Assembly (NCBI RefSeq): GCF_000831385.1
Contig: NZ_AP014548.1
Location: 1,178,001 to 1,242,000, forward strand
DNA from: Nonlabens marinus S1-08
GTDB taxonomy: Bacteria; Bacteroidota; Bacteroidia; Flavobacteriales; Flavobacteriaceae
DNA length: 64,000 nt
Reading direction: 5' to 3'
Part shown: positions 43,754-53,251 of the stretch, piece by piece
Position numbering within the stretch: position 1 is the stretch's first letter
Layout: the number at the start of each line of letters is the position of its first letter
The notes under the pieces: generated by a model
The model's input: only the letters and a program-made list of their open reading frames with translations
Told to the model about the DNA's origin: nothing
Databases searched by the model: none
Position numbers and translations under genes: made by a program

Positions 43754-46700
43754 ATGAAGCAGCTTTTATTCCTCACCTTTTTTGTAGCCCTAAGTTTTCA
43801 AACCAGTATCGCTCAAGAATATACCGATCAGTGGAGAGAATTGGAACAGTTGGAAGCTGCTAATAAACTAGAAGAAGCTCAGCAAATTCTATATAGAATT
43901 GCGGCCATCGCCACCCGAAAAAATGACGAAGCACAATTAATTAAAGTCTTTTTATTCCAGTCAAAATTCTGGATGATCAAGGAAGAAGCTGCTCAAAAAA
44001 AGGTGATCGCGGCACTGGACAAGCGAATTGCCAACTCCAAATTCCCTGAAAGAAACATCTATTACTCCATCAAAGCTCAACTTTTAGAGCAGTATTTAAG
44101 CGAGAATAGATACCGCATCAACAATAGAACTGCAACAGAAGTGTCTGGCGATGATTTCACGGCATGGGATCTCAAGACTTTTTATGCTGAAATTTCCAGC
44201 ATCTATCAAAAATCTCTTGCGGACAGCGATCAACTCTCAAAAATCAACGTGGCCAACTTTGATCCTATTTTACAAATCAAACCATTAGGACGTGAGTTGC
44301 GCCCTAGTTTGCTGGATGTGCTGGCGCATCATGCCTTGGACTTCTACAAGACGAGCGCTTATGGTATTACCATGCCAAAGGATAATTTCACGGTTACTAA
44401 AGAAAACGGTTTCTTGCCGACTGACGAATTAATCAAACTTAAAAGACCTGCAAATGATACAGTCTATTCTAGTTATGATGTGATTCAATTGTACGGCACG
44501 TTAGAGCAACTGCATAAGAATCGCAATGAAACGACCGCTTATTTATCGGTTATTGATGAGCGATTAGAATACACGAGAGACGAATTATACCCGAACCAAG
44601 AGTTTCCTGAGCTGCTAAGAATTTTCAAAGACTTAATTAACCAGTATTCAAATGATGGTGCGGTAACTATGATCCAGCACAGTCTTGCGCAATATTATTA
44701 TCGTAGGTCCAATGATGAGGAGAATAAGGACAAAGTAGAAGATCGTCAAGAAGCCATACGCATTGCTAAAGCTGCAATAGAAAAACATCCAGAAACCTAC
44801 GGTAGTCTGCAATGCACTTTCTTGCTATCTCAAATTTTCCGACCTGCATTAAGTTCCCAATTGCAGTCTAACATCATTCCAAATCAACCCAGTCGTGGTG
44901 TGATTTCTTATCGCAATGCTACAGATGCAACAGTGTATTATATCAAAGTTGATCAGAATTACGATCAAAAGAACGGTTTTCGAGATTCTATACAAAATGC
45001 CACTTTTCAAAGGGCGTTTAAGAACAACTCTTTTGCTCACGTGGAGAAAGTAACCTTGCCAGAGGGTGACGATACGTTTTCGCATAATTATGAATATGCC
45101 ATTCCTGGATTGGAAAAAGGGAAGTATCTCGTTCTGATTAAGGAAAAGGATCAAGAAAAGGTGAGTTCAGGGACTTTTATGACTGTTTCAAATCTAGCCT
45201 TGGGCAATCATAACGCTGCCGGACAAACGGTATTTACCGCTACCGACCGAGATACGGGCAAGCCAATGGAAAATGTGTTCGTATCTGTTTTTAATGATGA
45301 AACTAAATCTGCAAAGTACAAAGGCAGAACAAATAAGGATGGTCAGGTCTCCTTTTTACTATCTGACGAGTATCGTAATCGTACCGTAGAGGTCTCCAAA
45401 AATGGAGATACTCTTTCAGCACGATTTTATAACAGTTACTATAGAGAAAATTCCTCAGAAACAGAGAAGCAGGTACAAGCATTTATTTATTTGGATCGCG
45501 CCATTTATAGACCTGGACAGAAGGTTTATTTCAAGTCCATTATCGTAGAGAACAAAGACAATAAATCAAGAGTGCTTCCTGATGAATCTTTTAAAATTAT
45601 CGTCGAGGATATGAATGGAGAAGAGGTGTACACTCAAGACCTAACTACGAACGCATATGGAAGCGTTAATGGTTCGTTTACTTTACCATCTGAGGTTCTT
45701 ACGGGAAGATTCTCCATACACCTTATAGGAAAAGAAGAAGGTGACATAATGGGAACTGTTGCTGGTTATGATAATGGTGAAGCTTACTTCCAAGTAGAAG
45801 AATACAAACGCCCTAGATTCAAAACCGAGTTCAAAGAAGTTACCGAAACCTATATCATAGGCGATAGCGTAAAAGTCACAGGTTTTGCAAAAGCATTATT
45901 AGGTAGCAACATTACAGATGCTCTCGTAGCCTACACCGTGACACGAACCGCAAATATTCCTTATTGGAAATACGGTTATCAACAAGTGGATTCCCAAGTC
46001 GTGGTAAACGATACTACCATTACAAAAGCTGATGGAACGTTTACCATTCCGTTTAAAGCATTGCCAGACTCGACGCTGGTGGCTAAGGATATTGAATCCA
46101 ACTATAACTACCGCATCGAAGCAAGCGTTACAGATATCAACGGAGAAACCCGCACCGCCGAAACCACAGTTCGTGTAGGCTACAAATCAATTGAGATCCA
46201 GATGTCCCGCAATGGAATGCTCACTGTCGAGAATAATGAGGTCAAAGTGATCGCCCGCAATCTGAATGGCAAACCAATAGAGGCCACCATCGAATTGCAA
46301 ATAAGAAGCAATATCAATAGCGATCATGTCATTGTAGAAAGTGGCCTGGAAGAGGCAGAGTTCCACGAGCTGAATTTACAAGAGTACCGCAAACAATTCC
46401 CAGTGGCAGAATTGCGCAAAGAAGAAAAAATAGAAGACTGGAAAAACACGCCTATCATCTTTAAAACAATCATTACTACAGATTCCTTGACCACGATTAA
46501 AATTCCAGTTACTAAGCAATGGGATAACGGGAATTACATCATTTATGCAAAAGCGGTGGAAGCAGGCAAGAACTTAAGTCTGGACAACGAGAAGGAATTT
46601 GTGGAAGAAAAACAGGAAGGGCAGATTTGGGCCAATAAAGAGCTGCCAGCAACACCTAACATCATCAGTCATGATGTGAGCGTGGATAGTGATCAGGCAG

Positions 46701-49700
46701 TCGTAAACTTTTATACCAGTACAGATGCAGTTTATATCTACCTCACAACTTATGACAGCAAGCGGATTCTAGAATCTAAGTGGGTCTATTTGCCAAACGG
46801 TAAAACCACTATGAAATTTGGGATTGGTAAAGCACAAGGGGAAGCCTTGAAGTTTCAATACCATACTTATAAATACAATGACTTTAGATCTGGAAGTTTT
46901 GAAGCCAAAAAATCAGTGAAACCCAAGCAGCAGTTTGCGATCACCACACAGACCTTTCGCAATAAGTTATATCCTGGCGAGAATGAAGAGTGGTCGTTTA
47001 CCATAAAGGATCAAGACAGCACTGGTATGCAAGCAGAGGTTCTTGCCAGCATGTACGACAAGAGTCTAGACGAGTTCGCGAGCAGTTCGTGGAGTGGATT
47101 TAATTTCTACAGCCGCAACTATGACTTCTATCCATTCACGGTAAACAACTTGGCTGGAGCGACTACTGTCAATATTTCTGCTGAATTGCCTTATGAATCT
47201 ACGCCTTCTTTCTCGTTAGATAAAGAGCAGTTGAACCTATATGGCTTAACATTCCAGAATTTTCAAAACCGTTATCGATATTATAAGAATACGCTTTCGC
47301 GAAAGCTGTCTCCCGTCAAACCTATTGCAGGAAAAATTACTGGTAAGGTTACTGATCAATCTGGCGAACCTATACTGGGAGCTACGGTGATTATTCAAGG
47401 CACAGATATTTCAGCTACAACTGGTTTTGACGGAGTATATATAATAACGGCTTCGGCAGGAGATAAATTAGTGTTCAGCTGGTACTCAGGAAACGAACCG
47501 GCAGTGCGAAAGGTAGATGAAGAGGTAATTAATGTAAGTTTAAGCACCAACTTGGAAGCTGTGTTGGTGACCAGGTATCCTGGTTCTACAAAGAGGAATA
47601 TTTCTGCCTCTGTCACAACTGATGAAATAATTCAAAACAGACCTACTGCTGCTTTCCTTCAAACCCTAGAAGGTCAAGTTGCAGGATTAAATGTTATTAG
47701 TGGTCAACCCGGTCCTGATCCTATGGTGGAAATAAGAGGTATGGCTTCTGATTCTAAAGATGGAGAGATATTGATAATTGTTGACGGAATTCCAATGACT
47801 GAGGCAGAATTTCGTGCACTTGACCCAAATAATATTCAAGAAGTTGCCGTCCTTAAAGATGCAAATGCCACCTCTATTTATGGTGACCGTGGCGCTAACG
47901 GTGTGATCATTGTCAGTACTAAAAAAGGAGTCAGCGCAGCAGATATTGTCAAAGAAGCTATGGCTTTACAAAACGTTCCAGTCCGCAAAAACCTCAACGA
48001 GACTGCGTTCTTCCTCCCAGAACTCTACACCGACGAGCTAGGAAACCTAAAATTCAGCTTTACCTCGCCAGAAGCCTTGACCCAATGGAAATTTAGATTG
48101 TTTGCGCATAACAAACAGGCACAAACCGCACAATATGAAGGTTTGGTACAAACCCAAAAGGAGCTGAGTCTGGTTCCTAATCCGCCACGATTCTTGCGGG
48201 AAACAGATACGATTCGGTTTTCTACCAAAGTGGCAAACCTTTCCGGTAAACCCTTGACGGGAAAGGCAACATTGCAATTGTTCGACGCGCTAACGATGCA
48301 ACCCATTGATCAGAAGTTGGGCAATGATAAAAATATCCAAGCCTTTGAAGTAGCCACTGGCGGGAATGCTTCTGTGAATTGGACGTTTACTGTTCCTGTC
48401 GGTACACAAGCGGTGACCTATCGCGTGCTGGCAACATCGGGAAACTTCTCTGATGGCGAGGAAAACACGTTACCGGTGTTGACCAATAGGATGTTGGTGA
48501 CTGAAAGTCGTGCACTTTGGGTGCGTGCGGGAGAAACTTCTAGCGTGACGATGGATAAGTTGGCGAACACCACATCAGATTCTAGAACCAACCACCAGCT
48601 GACTTTTGAGTACACTTCAAATCCATCGTGGTATGCGATCCAATCACTTCCTTATTTAATGGAGTTTGAACATGAGTGCAGCGAGCAAACTTTTTCCAGA
48701 TATTATGCAAACTCAGTTGCCGCACATATCTTAAATAGTAATCCGCGAGTCAAGGAAGTTTTTGAAAGTTGGGCAGCAAATGATGTTCCAGCCAGCAATT
48801 TAGAAAAAAACGAAGAGCTAAAATCCATAATTATTTCGCACACACCATGGCTGCGCGACGCTAAATCAGAAGCCGAAAAGCAAAAGCGTCTAGCCACCTT
48901 ATTTGATCTTGCAAGAACTGCGAGAGAAAAGAAGAAAACACTGGCAAAACTGGAAGCCCAGCAACTGCCTAGCGGTGGTTTCCCATGGTTTGCCGGTGGC
49001 CGCATGAGCGATTATATCACGAGACACATCGCAACAGGAATGGGTCATTTGAACAGGCTGGACGTCAACGATGGCGACCGTCCACAAACCGATCGGATTT
49101 ATGAAAATGCTATAAGTGCCTTGGATAAAAACTGGGAAAAAAACTTCAATGAGCATTTAAAGAGAAACAAAACACTCGAGAACTACAACTATGGCGTGAG
49201 CTATTGGCATTACCAGTATGCTAGAAGTTTCAAGAAGGACAAAAACCTAAATGGAGTATTGAAGTCTGGTCGTGAGTTCGCTTTCGCGAAAGCGAAAACC
49301 AATTTCTCTTCCCAGCAGATCTACCAACAATTATTGATGTCATTGGGCTTGCAGCGTGCCGGTGAGGTTGCAACTGCACAGAAAATCGTGGAAGGATTAC
49401 GCCAAAGTGCGGTCAACAGCCGTGAAAACGGAATGTACTGGAAGGAAAACGTGACCGATTACAACTGGTATAGCAGCGATATCGAGACTCAGGCGCTGGC
49501 GATAGAAACTTTTAGCGAAGTAGGAAATAACGAAAAAAACGTAGAAGAATTGAAAGTCTGGCTACTGCAAAACAAGCGCACCAATCGCTGGAAATCTACA
49601 AAAGCCACAGCAGATGCGACCTATGCACTGCTATTGCAGGGTAACGAATGGCTGGATGTTCAGGAAAGCAATGTGATCAAATGGGGAAATAGACCCATTC

Positions 49701-50314
49701 CAGAATCCTTAATGGAAAACGTCGAAAAAGAAGCTGGTACTGGTTATTTCAAAGTATCGCTTCACGAGGATGAGATCCAACCAAAACATGCTACAGTTGA
49801 AGTCAAAAACAAAAGCGAAGTCACTGGATACGGCGGTTTGTACTGGCAATATTTTGAGGATTTGGATAAAATAACGGTGGATGATGACCTGCCTATGTCG
49901 ATTAAAAAGAGATTGTTTAAAAAGGTGAATACGAACTCTGGCGAAAGATTAGTGGAAATTACTGCTAGTGATGCTTTGGAAATAGGCGATCTGGTAACAG
50001 TACGCATGGAAATCAGATCGAATAAAGATCTGGATTTTGTCCACCTAAAAGACATGCGCGCCAGCGGTTTTGAACCTGTAGATGTGATCTCACGCTATAA
50101 ATATCAGGACGGATTAGGATATTATCAAAGCACCAAGGATGTGGCCACACACTTTTTCTTTGACCAATTAAAGCCCGGAACCTATGTTTTTGAATACGAC
50201 GTGCGAGCAAACAATGCCGGTCAGTTCTCCAACGGGATTACACAACTGGAATGTATGTATGCGCCAGAATTCTCCAGCCATAGTGAAGGCGTGAGAGTAA
50301 CGATTTCTGATTAA
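43754..50314 (+). CDS. Alpha-2-macroglobulin family protein with inserted TonB-receptor plug module
   Basis: A 2186-residue exported protein with a signal peptide of residues 1-20 (TSIAQ). Macroglobulin-type beta domains include the MG2 region YRPGQKVYFKSIIVENK near residue 585. The central A2M domain has TAFFLPELYTDELGNLKFSF near residue 1417. A thioester-type CSEQ has Cys1642 in FEHECSEQTFSRYYANS, followed by the helical thioester domain and a C-terminal receptor-like domain. Between residues about 1190 and 1393 lies a foreign module: a carboxypeptidase-like beta-sandwich (GKVTDQSGEPILGATVIIQG) plus a SusC-type plug (GQVAGLNVISG, IRGMAS, VLKDANATSIYGDRGANGVIIVSTKKG). Bacterial A2Ms trap proteases in the envelope. 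Two palindrome copies lie inside, one at the edge of the insert. Confidence 0.9.
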   Translation: MKQLLFLTFFVALSFQTSIAQEYTDQWRELEQLEAANKLEEAQQILYRIAAIATRKNDEAQLIKVFLFQSKFWMIKEEAAQKKVIAALDKRIANSKFPERNIYYSIKAQLLEQYLSENRYRINNRTATEVSGDDFTAWDLKTFYAEISSIYQKSLADSDQLSKINVANFDPILQIKPLGRELRPSLLDVLAHHALDFYKTSAYGITMPKDNFTVTKENGFLPTDELIKLKRPANDTVYSSYDVIQLYGTLEQLHKNRNETTAYLSVIDERLEYTRDELYPNQEFPELLRIFKDLINQYSNDGAVTMIQHSLAQYYYRRSNDEENKDKVEDRQEAIRIAKAAIEKHPETYGSLQCTFLLSQIFRPALSSQLQSNIIPNQPSRGVISYRNATDATVYYIKVDQNYDQKNGFRDSIQNATFQRAFKNNSFAHVEKVTLPEGDDTFSHNYEYAIPGLEKGKYLVLIKEKDQEKVSSGTFMTVSNLALGNHNAAGQTVFTATDRDTGKPMENVFVSVFNDETKSAKYKGRTNKDGQVSFLLSDEYRNRTVEVSKNGDTLSARFYNSYYRENSSETEKQVQAFIYLDRAIYRPGQKVYFKSIIVENKDNKSRVLPDESFKIIVEDMNGEEVYTQDLTTNAYGSVNGSFTLPSEVLTGRFSIHLIGKEEGDIMGTVAGYDNGEAYFQVEEYKRPRFKTEFKEVTETYIIGDSVKVTGFAKALLGSNITDALVAYTVTRTANIPYWKYGYQQVDSQVVVNDTTITKADGTFTIPFKALPDSTLVAKDIESNYNYRIEASVTDINGETRTAETTVRVGYKSIEIQMSRNGMLTVENNEVKVIARNLNGKPIEATIELQIRSNINSDHVIVESGLEEAEFHELNLQEYRKQFPVAELRKEEKIEDWKNTPIIFKTIITTDSLTTIKIPVTKQWDNGNYIIYAKAVEAGKNLSLDNEKEFVEEKQEGQIWANKELPATPNIISHDVSVDSDQAVVNFYTSTDAVYIYLTTYDSKRILESKWVYLPNGKTTMKFGIGKAQGEALKFQYHTYKYNDFRSGSFEAKKSVKPKQQFAITTQTFRNKLYPGENEEWSFTIKDQDSTGMQAEVLASMYDKSLDEFASSSWSGFNFYSRNYDFYPFTVNNLAGATTVNISAELPYESTPSFSLDKEQLNLYGLTFQNFQNRYRYYKNTLSRKLSPVKPIAGKITGKVTDQSGEPILGATVIIQGTDISATTGFDGVYIITASAGDKLVFSWYSGNEPAVRKVDEEVINVSLSTNLEAVLVTRYPGSTKRNISASVTTDEIIQNRPTAAFLQTLEGQVAGLNVISGQPGPDPMVEIRGMASDSKDGEILIIVDGIPMTEAEFRALDPNNIQEVAVLKDANATSIYGDRGANGVIIVSTKKGVSAADIVKEAMALQNVPVRKNLNETAFFLPELYTDELGNLKFSFTSPEALTQWKFRLFAHNKQAQTAQYEGLVQTQKELSLVPNPPRFLRETDTIRFSTKVANLSGKPLTGKATLQLFDALTMQPIDQKLGNDKNIQAFEVATGGNASVNWTFTVPVGTQAVTYRVLATSGNFSDGEENTLPVLTNRMLVTESRALWVRAGETSSVTMDKLANTTSDSRTNHQLTFEYTSNPSWYAIQSLPYLMEFEHECSEQTFSRYYANSVAAHILNSNPRVKEVFESWAANDVPASNLEKNEELKSIIISHTPWLRDAKSEAEKQKRLATLFDLARTAREKKKTLAKLEAQQLPSGGFPWFAGGRMSDYITRHIATGMGHLNRLDVNDGDRPQTDRIYENAISALDKNWEKNFNEHLKRNKTLENYNYGVSYWHYQYARSFKKDKNLNGVLKSGREFAFAKAKTNFSSQQIYQQLLMSLGLQRAGEVATAQKIVEGLRQSAVNSRENGMYWKENVTDYNWYSSDIETQALAIETFSEVGNNEKNVEELKVWLLQNKRTNRWKSTKATADATYALLLQGNEWLDVQESNVIKWGNRPIPESLMENVEKEAGTGYFKVSLHEDEIQPKHATVEVKNKSEVTGYGGLYWQYFEDLDKITVDDDLPMSIKKRLFKKVNTNSGERLVEITASDALEIGDLVTVRMEIRSNKDLDFVHLKDMRASGFEPVDVISRYKYQDGLGYYQSTKDVATHFFFDQLKPGTYVFEYDVRANNAGQFSNGITQLECMYAPEFSSHSEGVRVTISD
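47293..47306. repeat. Palindromic element copy, 14 bp, in A2M gene at the plug-module boundary
   Basis: The exact 14-bp core without extended arms, read as LSRKL. It lies about 15 bases before the inserted carboxypeptidase-like/plug segment begins. Confidence 0.93.
49277..49296. repeat. Palindromic element copy, 20 bp, in A2M gene, thioester region
   Basis: Perfect 20-bp palindrome in the AFAKA phase, read EFAFAKAKT. Confidence 0.95.
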
Positions 50315-50325
50315 GAATTTTAGAT

Positions 50326-50460
50326 TTAAACTACTGCTTGTTGGTTTTGTAGTAAGCTGCCATGTTTTTGAATCATGCTGGATGCGGCCTGAAGTCCCAT
50401 GGCAACCTCTCCATCAACGGTAAGATCCGCGTGATATACTAGTTGGTTTTGAGGAGTTTG
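50326..50460 (-). other. Possible C-terminal coding remnant in the gap after the A2M gene
   Basis: On the minus strand, beyond the stop of the VanY-like gene and in a different frame, 44 codons stay open to a TAA at 50326. They read QTPQNQLVYHADLTVDGEVA and then GLQAASSMIQKHGSLL. The composition looks protein-like, but there is no start codon of its own near the beginning and no family that I recognise. It could be the end of a degraded gene or chance. Confidence 0.3.
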
Positions 50461-50462
50461 AA

Positions 50463-51161
50463 TTACTCCTTTTCTAGTTGTAGTTCTGGGTTGACCCCTT
50501 GAATGTGTTCTTTGTAATACCTAGTCAGACGTTCATTACTGATTTGATCCATTCCCATAATCTCTTGGGATCGTAGAAAGGAAATAAAATCAATTTGAGT
50601 GAGATAATCCCTTAGATAGACTTTAGAAACAGGAGCATAGCTATAATGCCATGGCTCATACTCAAAACCTGCTCGATTCTCATTCATGGTGTATACAAGC
50701 TCAAAACCAAACTTGCTGGAGTTTTCATCCATCCAGTCCTTCAATTTACAAAACGGCCCGTCGCCATGAAATTTATCTGTCACAAGCACTGATCCAGAAT
50801 AATCGGCATTTCCATCAATCAGATCCATGTCAGTTCCCCAGTGGTGTCTAGATGTTCCAGGTACAGTAGAATATTCAACGATTTTATCAAAAATGGCATC
50901 GGGTTGTAGTCCCTGCGCCTCATATTTTTTATATTTCCCATTCCAGATTTGCCGCTGGCGATCAAAACTGCGATAGCCAGAAGCGACCTCGATTTTGATT
51001 CCGTCCTTCAATGCGGCTGTTTGCATTTTTTTCAATGCAGTTTGAGTGTCCGATTCCAGCGAGTTGTTAGCGTTTGCCGATTTTCCAGTCAATACATCAG
51101 CAGTGGGTTGTGCGGTCACTATAGTTCCAAAAAGCAAAAAAGCTAGTAGTAGGTATCTCAT
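50463..51161 (-). CDS. D-alanyl-D-alanine carboxypeptidase, VanY/M15 family
   Basis: A 232-residue periplasmic zinc peptidase with a signal peptide of residues 1-17 (FGTIVTAQ). M15B motifs are SGYRSFDRQRQIWNGKY at about residues 62-78, the metal-binding SRHHWGTDMDL at about residues 104-114 and EPWHYSY at about residues 170-176. It trims the terminal D-Ala from peptidoglycan stem peptides. It is the last gene of a five-gene minus-strand run after PepE and three acetyltransferases, and its start overlaps the preceding gene by four bases. Confidence 0.92.
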   Translation of the reverse strand: MRYLLLAFLLFGTIVTAQPTADVLTGKSANANNSLESDTQTALKKMQTAALKDGIKIEVASGYRSFDRQRQIWNGKYKKYEAQGLQPDAIFDKIVEYSTVPGTSRHHWGTDMDLIDGNADYSGSVLVTDKFHGDGPFCKLKDWMDENSSKFGFELVYTMNENRAGFEYEPWHYSYAPVSKVYLRDYLTQIDFISFLRSQEIMGMDQISNERLTRYYKEHIQGVNPELQLEKE

Positions 51162-51613
51162 AAAACCCGGTACATTTTGTAATGCGTTCCTACATGTTCT
51201 ACCTCAAATGTGGATCCAATAGTACTGAAGCCTAATCTTTCATAAAAAGGGACAGCTGCAATCCTGGCATTAAACCACAAGGCATCAACTTTGTTTTTCT
51301 TCAGCATATCAATTCCTCGTTCTACTAATTGTTTGCCGATTCCTTTTCCTTGATGATCTGGTATGACTCCCATACCTCTCAATTGATAAAAAGAAAGATT
51401 TGAAGTTGGATCTATCGGTGACTCTGCCGCACTAGATTTTAAAAAAGTAGCCACACCCACATGGAGATGATCATCATATGCTCCCAAGTGAAAGGTGGTT
51501 TCCAGCTCGTCGCCTTCCATGGCACAGTCTTCCAGCGGTCGACCCGCACGCAATACTGGATGGCGTACACCATAAGTTTCTAAAGCGCTAATTTCTTTGA
51601 TGGTAATAGGCAT
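51158..51613 (-). CDS. GNAT family N-acetyltransferase
   Basis: A 151-residue GCN5-related acetyltransferase. The acetyl-CoA loop is GMGVIPDHQGKGIGKQLVERGI (Q/RxxGxG/A type) at about residues 90-111, with LWFNARIAAVPFYERLGF after it. The substrate is unknown. The C-terminal four bases overlap the VanY gene, and its start overlaps the upstream acetyltransferase gene by 26 bases. Confidence 0.9.
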   Translation of the reverse strand: MPITIKEISALETYGVRHPVLRAGRPLEDCAMEGDELETTFHLGAYDDHLHVGVATFLKSSAAESPIDPTSNLSFYQLRGMGVIPDHQGKGIGKQLVERGIDMLKKNKVDALWFNARIAAVPFYERLGFSTIGSTFEVEHVGTHYKMYRVL

Positions 51614-52124
51614 CTCTTGTCAATTTATAATAACGTCCAGGTAATAGGCCATCCCATAGAAATCGATGGTCTAAATGGAACCCTAATTTTTCCGCAACTC
51701 GCTGAGATCCATAATTATGTTCATGGACATGAGCAATGATTTGTTCCTTTTGATGGTGTTCAAAACCAAATTCTAATACTTTCTCACTGGCTTCCGTGGC
51801 ATATCCTTTTCCCCAGTGTTCTCGCATAAAACGATATCCTATGTCTGTGATCTGCGATGTTTCATGCGTTTTTATCCCGCAAAAACCTAGAAATTCTCCC
51901 GTGTCTTTATCAAGCACCGCAAGCCTTCCCATGTTGTATTTCAATAGCTGTCCTAATGGATTTAAGAGATAATCCTTTATATACTTTTCCGCATCGGCAA
52001 TGCTCGCATAGCCTACGTCGCCCGTATACTTCATGACTTCGGTATCGTTGTTAAGCTGATACAATGCTGCAGCATTTTGAATGGAATATGGGCGCAACAG
52101 CAGCCGCTCTGTTTCTAGCAGCAT
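51588..52124 (-). CDS. GNAT family N-acetyltransferase, RimJ/RimL type
   Basis: A 178-residue acetyltransferase. ETERLLLRPYSIQNAAALYQL is the typical RimJ/RimL-like N-terminus. GYRFMREHWGKGYATEA holds the acetyl-CoA loop and HEHNYGSQRVAEKLGFHLD the C-terminal core. RimJ and RimL acetylate ribosomal proteins, but many homologues act on other amines or small molecules, so no substrate is claimed. It is part of the PepE-GNAT-VanY run. Confidence 0.9.
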   Translation of the reverse strand: MLLETERLLLRPYSIQNAAALYQLNNDTEVMKYTGDVGYASIADAEKYIKDYLLNPLGQLLKYNMGRLAVLDKDTGEFLGFCGIKTHETSQITDIGYRFMREHWGKGYATEASEKVLEFGFEHHQKEQIIAHVHEHNYGSQRVAEKLGFHLDHRFLWDGLLPGRYYKLTRDAYYHQRN

Positions 52125-52126
52125 GC

Positions 52127-52414
52127 TTAAATGCGTACGTCGCTCCAGTTGTCATTGCGGTCAAATACGACCTCAGCAAATGGACATAATGGATTGATTT
52201 TGTAATTGTTCGCTTTCGCGAAAGCGTAACTCTCCTCTACCATTTTTGCACCTATACCTTGTCCTTCATGTTCCGAATTCGTTTCTGTATGATCAATCGT
52301 CATCACCTTGCCATTCAGTGAATAGGTAAGTTCAGCAATGGTTTGATCTCCTTCTTTAAGGTAGAAAATTCCTCGCCTATCATTTTGCTTGTGGTGTATG
52401 GAGTCGGTGTTCAT
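52127..52414 (-). CDS. Small GNAT-type N-acetyltransferase (YjdJ-like)
   Basis: A 95-residue single-domain protein of the short GNAT group. ERRGIFY-like strands are followed by GKVMTIDHTETNSEHEGQGIGAKMVEESYAFAKANNYKI, with the QGIG acetyl-CoA loop, and NPLCPFAEVVF at the end. Short GNATs of this type have unknown acceptors. A palindrome copy writes SYAFAKANN in the helix after the loop. It lies two bases upstream of the next acetyltransferase and 27 bases downstream of pepE. Confidence 0.88.
   Translation of the reverse strand: MNTDSIHHKQNDRRGIFYLKEGDQTIAELTYSLNGKVMTIDHTETNSEHEGQGIGAKMVEESYAFAKANNYKINPLCPFAEVVFDRNDNWSDVRI
52211..52226. repeat. Palindromic element copy, 16 bp, in small GNAT gene
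   Basis: Perfect 16-bp palindrome in the AFAKA phase of the minus-strand gene. Confidence 0.95.
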
Positions 52415-52441
52415 AATTTTTATTTTAAAGTTAGCGGAATT

Positions 52442-53152
52442 TTAAAGTGTGGCAAAGTTAAATCCAGGATCAACTTCTTGATTTTCAGTATTTGATCTAA
52501 ATATGCGAGCTTGATGTGGACCTTGCAAAATTTCTTCGCTTCCATTGACATCTATATAACTACCTTCTCTAAGTCCCACGACCGTGATGGAATTGTAAAC
52601 ATGAAACTCTTTGATGCGCTCCTCTCTGGTTTCTCCCATGTGCGTATCGTTTTCAATAGGATCTTGATAATGTGCGTTGATGTTATAGCCTATAGCTCCT
52701 GTAGTTTTAAAGCTTTGAGGTTCCACCACAGGCATATCATTAGTGGTTTTCATATTTAAACCACAAATGTTGCTTCCAGCACTCGTGCCTAAATAAAAGC
52801 AGCCGTTGTAAATAGCTTTACGCAAGGGCATCATCAACTCTAGATCGTGAAGCATTTTAACTAATTGGAACGTATTACCACCACCGGTAAAAATAGCAGT
52901 AGCTTTTTCTATAGCTTCTCCCGGGTTTTGAAATGTGTGAATTCCTTGAACGCTAACGTCTAGTTTTTCAAATGCCTTAGCGGCTTTGGATGTATATTCA
53001 TCGTGGGTAATCCCACCTGGACGCGCAAAAGGAATGAATAGGACCTCGCTAATTCCTGCCGCATTTAATCTTTTAGATAAAACTGGTGTCAGATATTCTA
53101 GATAACCACTACCGTAAATGGTAGAAGTACTAGCGATAATCATATTTCTCAT
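52442..53152 (-). CDS. pepE: Dipeptidase E (peptidase S51)
   Basis: A 236-residue cytoplasmic peptidase that cleaves N-terminal Asp-X dipeptides. Motifs are IFTGGGNTFQLVKML at about residues 87-101, the nucleophile Ser in YLGTSAGSNICG at about residue 125, and IGYNINAHYQDP at about residues 153-164. Start ATG 53152; MIIASTSTIYG at 53143 is an alternative. It is the first gene of the minus-strand run with three acetyltransferases and VanY, with a -7 box 22 bases upstream. Confidence 0.92.
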   Translation of the reverse strand: MRNMIIASTSTIYGSGYLEYLTPVLSKRLNAAGISEVLFIPFARPGGITHDEYTSKAAKAFEKLDVSVQGIHTFQNPGEAIEKATAIFTGGGNTFQLVKMLHDLELMMPLRKAIYNGCFYLGTSAGSNICGLNMKTTNDMPVVEPQSFKTTGAIGYNINAHYQDPIENDTHMGETREERIKEFHVYNSITVVGLREGSYIDVNGSEEILQGPHQARIFRSNTENQEVDPGFNFATL

Positions 53153-53174
53153 AGTGATACTATACTTTTGATTT

Positions 53175-53182
53175 CAAAGGTA
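53175..53182 (-). promoter_or_regulatory. -7 box of the pepE operon
   Basis: TACCTTTG on the minus strand is a perfect TAnnTTTG placed 22 bases before ATG 53152. Confidence 0.55.
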
Positions 53183-53251
53183 TTTAACAAATCTCAGGCA
53201 TAAAGCTTTGTCTACTCTTTATAACTTTATATTAGTATTTAAGTTCTCATC

